Assembly: GCA_025057955.1 (NCBI GenBank)
Contig: JANXER010000011.1
Location: 1-40,884 of the forward strand
DNA length: 40,884 nucleotides
Source of the DNA: Candidatus Methanomethylicaceae archaeon
Lineage (GTDB): Archaea; Thermoproteota; Methanomethylicia; Methanomethylicales; Methanomethylicaceae
Direction of reading: 5' to 3'
Shown here: in pieces, positions 39,393-40,884 of the stretch
Layout of the letters: each line of letters opens with the position of its first letter
How positions within the stretch are numbered: the stretch's first letter is position 1
Notes under the pieces: generated by a model
What the model was told of the DNA's origin: nothing
The model's database searches: none
The model's input: the letters and a program-made list of their open reading frames with translations, nothing else
Position numbers and translations under genes: made by a program

Positions 39393-40884
39393 ATGATGAA
39401 TAGTAAAGGAATATCGCCAATAATTGCCTCAATCTTACTTATCATGATAGTAATATCATCAGCCTCTGTGGTTTATAATATTGCAGGATCTTTAACAATT
39501 CTTCCTCCTGCAGATACTTCTGTGTATTTGGAGGATTTGAAAATTGTAAATGTTGGCGCTGAAGGAAATTACATCTACATCTATGCAATAAATAGAGGAG
39601 GGGTTGATGTTATTGTAGATGCTGTTTATGTAGAATCTCCATCTGGTGGAGTGTTGGCATACCATCCAGTTTATTATAATGTATCAGCAGGTGGAACTGT
39701 AAAAATAACCATACCTAAAGGTAACTTAGATATATCTAATCCACTTAAGTTTAAATTAGCAAGCAAAAAGGGGACACTTACAACATCTTTAGAAATTGTT
39801 AAAGGTGTTGCAACTCCTTATCTGCCATCTTTATTTACCTTCTATCCAACGACAGCCAATATAATAAAAGGAAGCCACATTGAAGGCACTCTGCCGAACT
39901 CTGTTATGTATATAGACAACTCCTATTATACAATCAGATCTGAGGCTCATACTAATAATCCAGCTTATCATCCCACTGGCTATATAGTTAATCAAGGTTC
40001 CTATGTTAATGGATCGGTGCTATTGCTTCAATCTGAGGATCAACAATCCATGTATTTCCTAAGCTCTCCCTCGGGATACGTGGAGAGAATTTATAATGCC
40101 TCTCAATTCATTATATTGAATGGCTCTCTTATAAGTGGATCTATTGAAGATACATATGCATGGGATGTCTCAAGAATGACTTTTTCCTCACAGACTTCTG
40201 TTGAATATCCCATATCGAACATGAACTTCACTCATAATGCTTCTGGTTGGCATGCTCGAGTTACAGAAATAGCACCTTCTATATCACCTTCAACTGTAAC
40301 TAGAAAAGCCTCTGGATTAGTATCTGCGAATCAACGAGCAGTGGCTAGAACTGATGATCCTAATAAATCTATTCATGTAGTATATAGTAATGGCACCTAT
40401 CTAGGATATTCCATAAGTGTAAATGATGGAAGGTACTTTGTAGATCATTGGTTTGTTAGCACAGGAGCAGGATATGAACCAGGACGTTATCCAAGCATAA
40501 CCTCAGATGTTAATAACAACATCCATATGGCCTATGAGAATACTCCTTCTCCTACAGCAATCTATTATTTAACCTTCTATTATAATAAATCATATGGCGG
40601 TAATCCTAGAACTTCAACTTTACATCAAAATGTTACTTCCACCACAACATGGGCAACACACTTTATTGCAATGGGAGAAAGTCTATCGCAAGTAGAGCTT
40701 TACATAAGAAATGCTAGTGCCTCTGCAGCTAATCTTACTGTTGAGATAAGATGGTTACTTGCTGATGGAACTCCTGACTTGAGTCCAGTTGGACTCGTAG
40801 CCTCAGCGGTATTAACAAGCGTTCCAAGAACATTCTCATGGGTGAGCGTAAATATAAATGCTGAACTTAAAAAAGGATATCATT
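39393..40884 (+). CDS. Pilin-leader surface protein, 3' end beyond the window
   Basis: At least 497 codons are open to the window edge. The N-terminus MNSKGISPIIASILLIMIVI has the class III pilin/archaellin-type leader. Residues 40-130 form a beta-sandwich stalk as in the gene at 4443. The ectodomain has many N-x-S/T sites and, from about residue 310, propeller-like repeats (SIHVVYSNG...YLGYSISVNDG...YPSITSDVNNNIHMAYEN) in the style of sialidase/BNR proteins. A TTAAATTTAA box about 26 bases before the ATG suggests a leaderless transcript. ATG 39396 is also possible. Confidence 0.72.
   Translation, partial: MMNSKGISPIIASILLIMIVISSASVVYNIAGSLTILPPADTSVYLEDLKIVNVGAEGNYIYIYAINRGGVDVIVDAVYVESPSGGVLAYHPVYYNVSAGGTVKITIPKGNLDISNPLKFKLASKKGTLTTSLEIVKGVATPYLPSLFTFYPTTANIIKGSHIEGTLPNSVMYIDNSYYTIRSEAHTNNPAYHPTGYIVNQGSYVNGSVLLLQSEDQQSMYFLSSPSGYVERIYNASQFIILNGSLISGSIEDTYAWDVSRMTFSSQTSVEYPISNMNFTHNASGWHARVTEIAPSISPSTVTRKASGLVSANQRAVARTDDPNKSIHVVYSNGTYLGYSISVNDGRYFVDHWFVSTGAGYEPGRYPSITSDVNNNIHMAYENTPSPTAIYYLTFYYNKSYGGNPRTSTLHQNVTSTTTWATHFIAMGESLSQVELYIRNASASAANLTVEIRWLLADGTPDLSPVGLVASAVLTSVPRTFSWVSVNINAELKKGYH

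Overview
The window reads as part of an AT-rich archaeal chromosome, most likely a thermophilic member of the Thermoproteota (TACK) group. The reasons are an Sm-like (LSm) protein, a TrpB2-type tryptophan synthase, a tungsten-type aldehyde ferredoxin oxidoreductase, GH57 and GT4 enzymes of archaeal type, class III (pilin-like) leaders, HEPN/MNT and VapBC toxin-antitoxin modules, TATA-box promoters placed for leaderless transcripts, and Shine-Dalgarno sites (GGTG, GGAGG) only inside operons. Five tRNA genes are present: Arg-CCT, Ala-TGC, Phe-GAA, Gly-GCC and Leu-TAG. Only the Arg and Ala genes encode CCA. No CRISPR array, rRNA or insertion sequence was seen. The assignment to a lineage is inference.

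Layout. 1-1.7 kb: tRNA-Arg, a gene-poor stretch, and a HEPN-MNT pair. 1.7-4.4 kb: a Cu(+)-type P-ATPase and a small beta-carbonic-anhydrase-like protein. 4.4-5.9 kb: a pilin-leader protein with a beta-propeller ectodomain. 5.9-6.8 kb: a graveyard of decayed minus-strand genes, including a frameshifted vapBC pair with a 28-bp perfect palindrome over the vapB start. 6.8-12.6 kb: a five-gene transport and signalling operon made of a small symporter subunit, an SSS symporter with an EF-hand-like loop, two CBS/DUF294 nucleotidyltransferase-like proteins (the second has lost its catalytic aspartates) and a DnaQ-like exonuclease. 12.6-16.5 kb, minus strand: an MFS transporter, tRNA-Ala, a second HEPN-MNT pair, a DUF169 protein and homoserine dehydrogenase.

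16.5-21.2 kb, plus strand: a tightly overlapping operon of a four-cluster ferredoxin, an AOR-family oxidoreductase, a GH57 alpha-amylase-like enzyme and a GalT-like uridylyltransferase. 21.3-23.8 kb, minus: an ATP-NAD/AcoX-type kinase and TrpB2. 23.9-24.6 kb: tRNA-Phe, tRNA-Gly, a perfect AT hairpin and a GC-rich hairpin block. 24.6-28.4 kb: an LSm protein fused to a winged helix, probably starting at CTG, then membrane proteins and a rhomboid protease. 27.0-34.5 kb is a glycogen/maltodextrin region. It holds a minus-strand operon (small winged-helix protein, glycosyltransferase stub, GT4 enzyme, ROK sugar kinase, rhomboid), a plus-strand debranching enzyme, and a second GT4 enzyme of glycogen-synthase type. 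The two GT4 genes share 52 identical bases.

34.5-36.1 kb: a thioredoxin, CcdA and TlpA-like operon that could carry reducing power across the membrane. 36.2-37.2 kb: tRNA-Leu, an OsmC protein and an unrecognised protein. 37.5-39.4 kb: a 59-residue charged protein, then MetV and MetF (methylenetetrahydrofolate reductase). The window ends inside a second pilin-leader surface protein. Taken together, the genes point to sugar polymer storage and breakdown coupled to ferredoxin-linked oxidation and one-carbon metabolism, with surface proteins built on a pilin-like anchor.
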